The notes beneath the pieces were generated by a model. The model ran no database searches. It was not told where the DNA came from and saw only the letters and a list, made by a program, of their open reading frames with translations. Positions 63,925-64,000 of a DNA stretch of 64,000 nt are shown piece after piece. The translations under genes and the position numbers were made by a program. The stretch is from Amaranthus tricolor (Eukaryota; Streptophyta; Magnoliopsida; Caryophyllales; Amaranthaceae), in NCBI RefSeq assembly GCF_026212465.1, contig NC_080053.1, positions 4,613,787-4,677,786 of the forward strand, written 5' to 3'. Every line of letters begins with the position of its first letter. The stretch's first letter is position 1.

Positions 63925-64000
63925 ATAATCATTTGCTTCGTCATATACTACAATAAATCCCCAATTATCACTATTATGTTGGCAATTGTGATCTATTATT

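Overview
The window is nuclear DNA of a flowering plant. It has AT-rich intergenic space, spliced genes with GT-AG introns of 0.1 to 6.5 kb, and dense nested transposons: MULE, hAT, Stowaway and Tourist MITEs, CACTA, a LINE, a Cassandra TRIM and a Ty3/gypsy-like LTR. Repeats built on GAGACCGTCTC and on GGTCGGGT, together with the overall look of the MITEs, suggest Caryophyllales (the Amaranthaceae/Chenopodiaceae group). That placement is inference, not proof.

Three host genes are supported and could be assembled exon by exon. (1) MFAP1, a spliceosomal B-complex factor, + strand, 16063-23845: one large exon, a 6.46-kb intron and a 37-codon terminal exon (440 aa). The 407-codon open frame at the start of the gene is a read-through into the intron. 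(2) A WD40/transducin-like protein, - strand, 27017-35954: eight exons, 474 aa, first intron 6.2 kb. Its TAA stop codon coincides with the TTA target-site duplication of a Tourist-type MITE. (3) A CYP714-family cytochrome P450, + strand, 53234-59891: five exons, 527 aa, first intron 4.4 kb. CYP714 enzymes act mostly in gibberellin or other diterpenoid oxidation. The three genes show no obvious functional link.

Layout. 0-1.3 kb: N-terminal exon of a MuDR-type transposase running off the left edge, with two similar hairpins at its outer side. 2.8-4.5 kb: an element with inverted arms carrying a broken PMD/MAIN-like fragment. 5.5-7.0 kb: a foldback element and a MITE. 7.1-13.3 kb: a 0.7-kb direct-repeat pair, each copy ending in a tRNA-like SINE, enclosing MITEs and a decayed MULE transposase. 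13.7-15.9 kb: a nest of MITEs containing a Cassandra solo LTR with a 5S-like box. 16-24 kb: MFAP1. 26.8-36 kb: the WD40 gene, whose intron 1 holds a LINE reverse-transcriptase relic and a 0.9-kb hAT element. 36.8-42.6 kb: AT-rich repeats with a complete 1.6-kb non-autonomous CACTA element. 43.0-44.2 kb: a long-TIR element carrying a PIF/Harbinger gene fragment. 45.8-46.4 kb: CACTA-like terminal sequence. 47.9-52.2 kb: Stowaway and hAT MITEs, one hAT element with a perfect 8-bp target duplication. 53-60 kb: CYP714. 60-64 kb: MITE and LTR-like sequence and the 3' end of a gypsy-like element.

I found no new multi-gene system. The most original signals are structural: a stop codon lying inside a MITE target duplication, a three-level nest with a 5S-bearing TRIM, two elements that carry fragments of other TE-type genes between inverted arms, and a perfect 176-bp tandem duplication.
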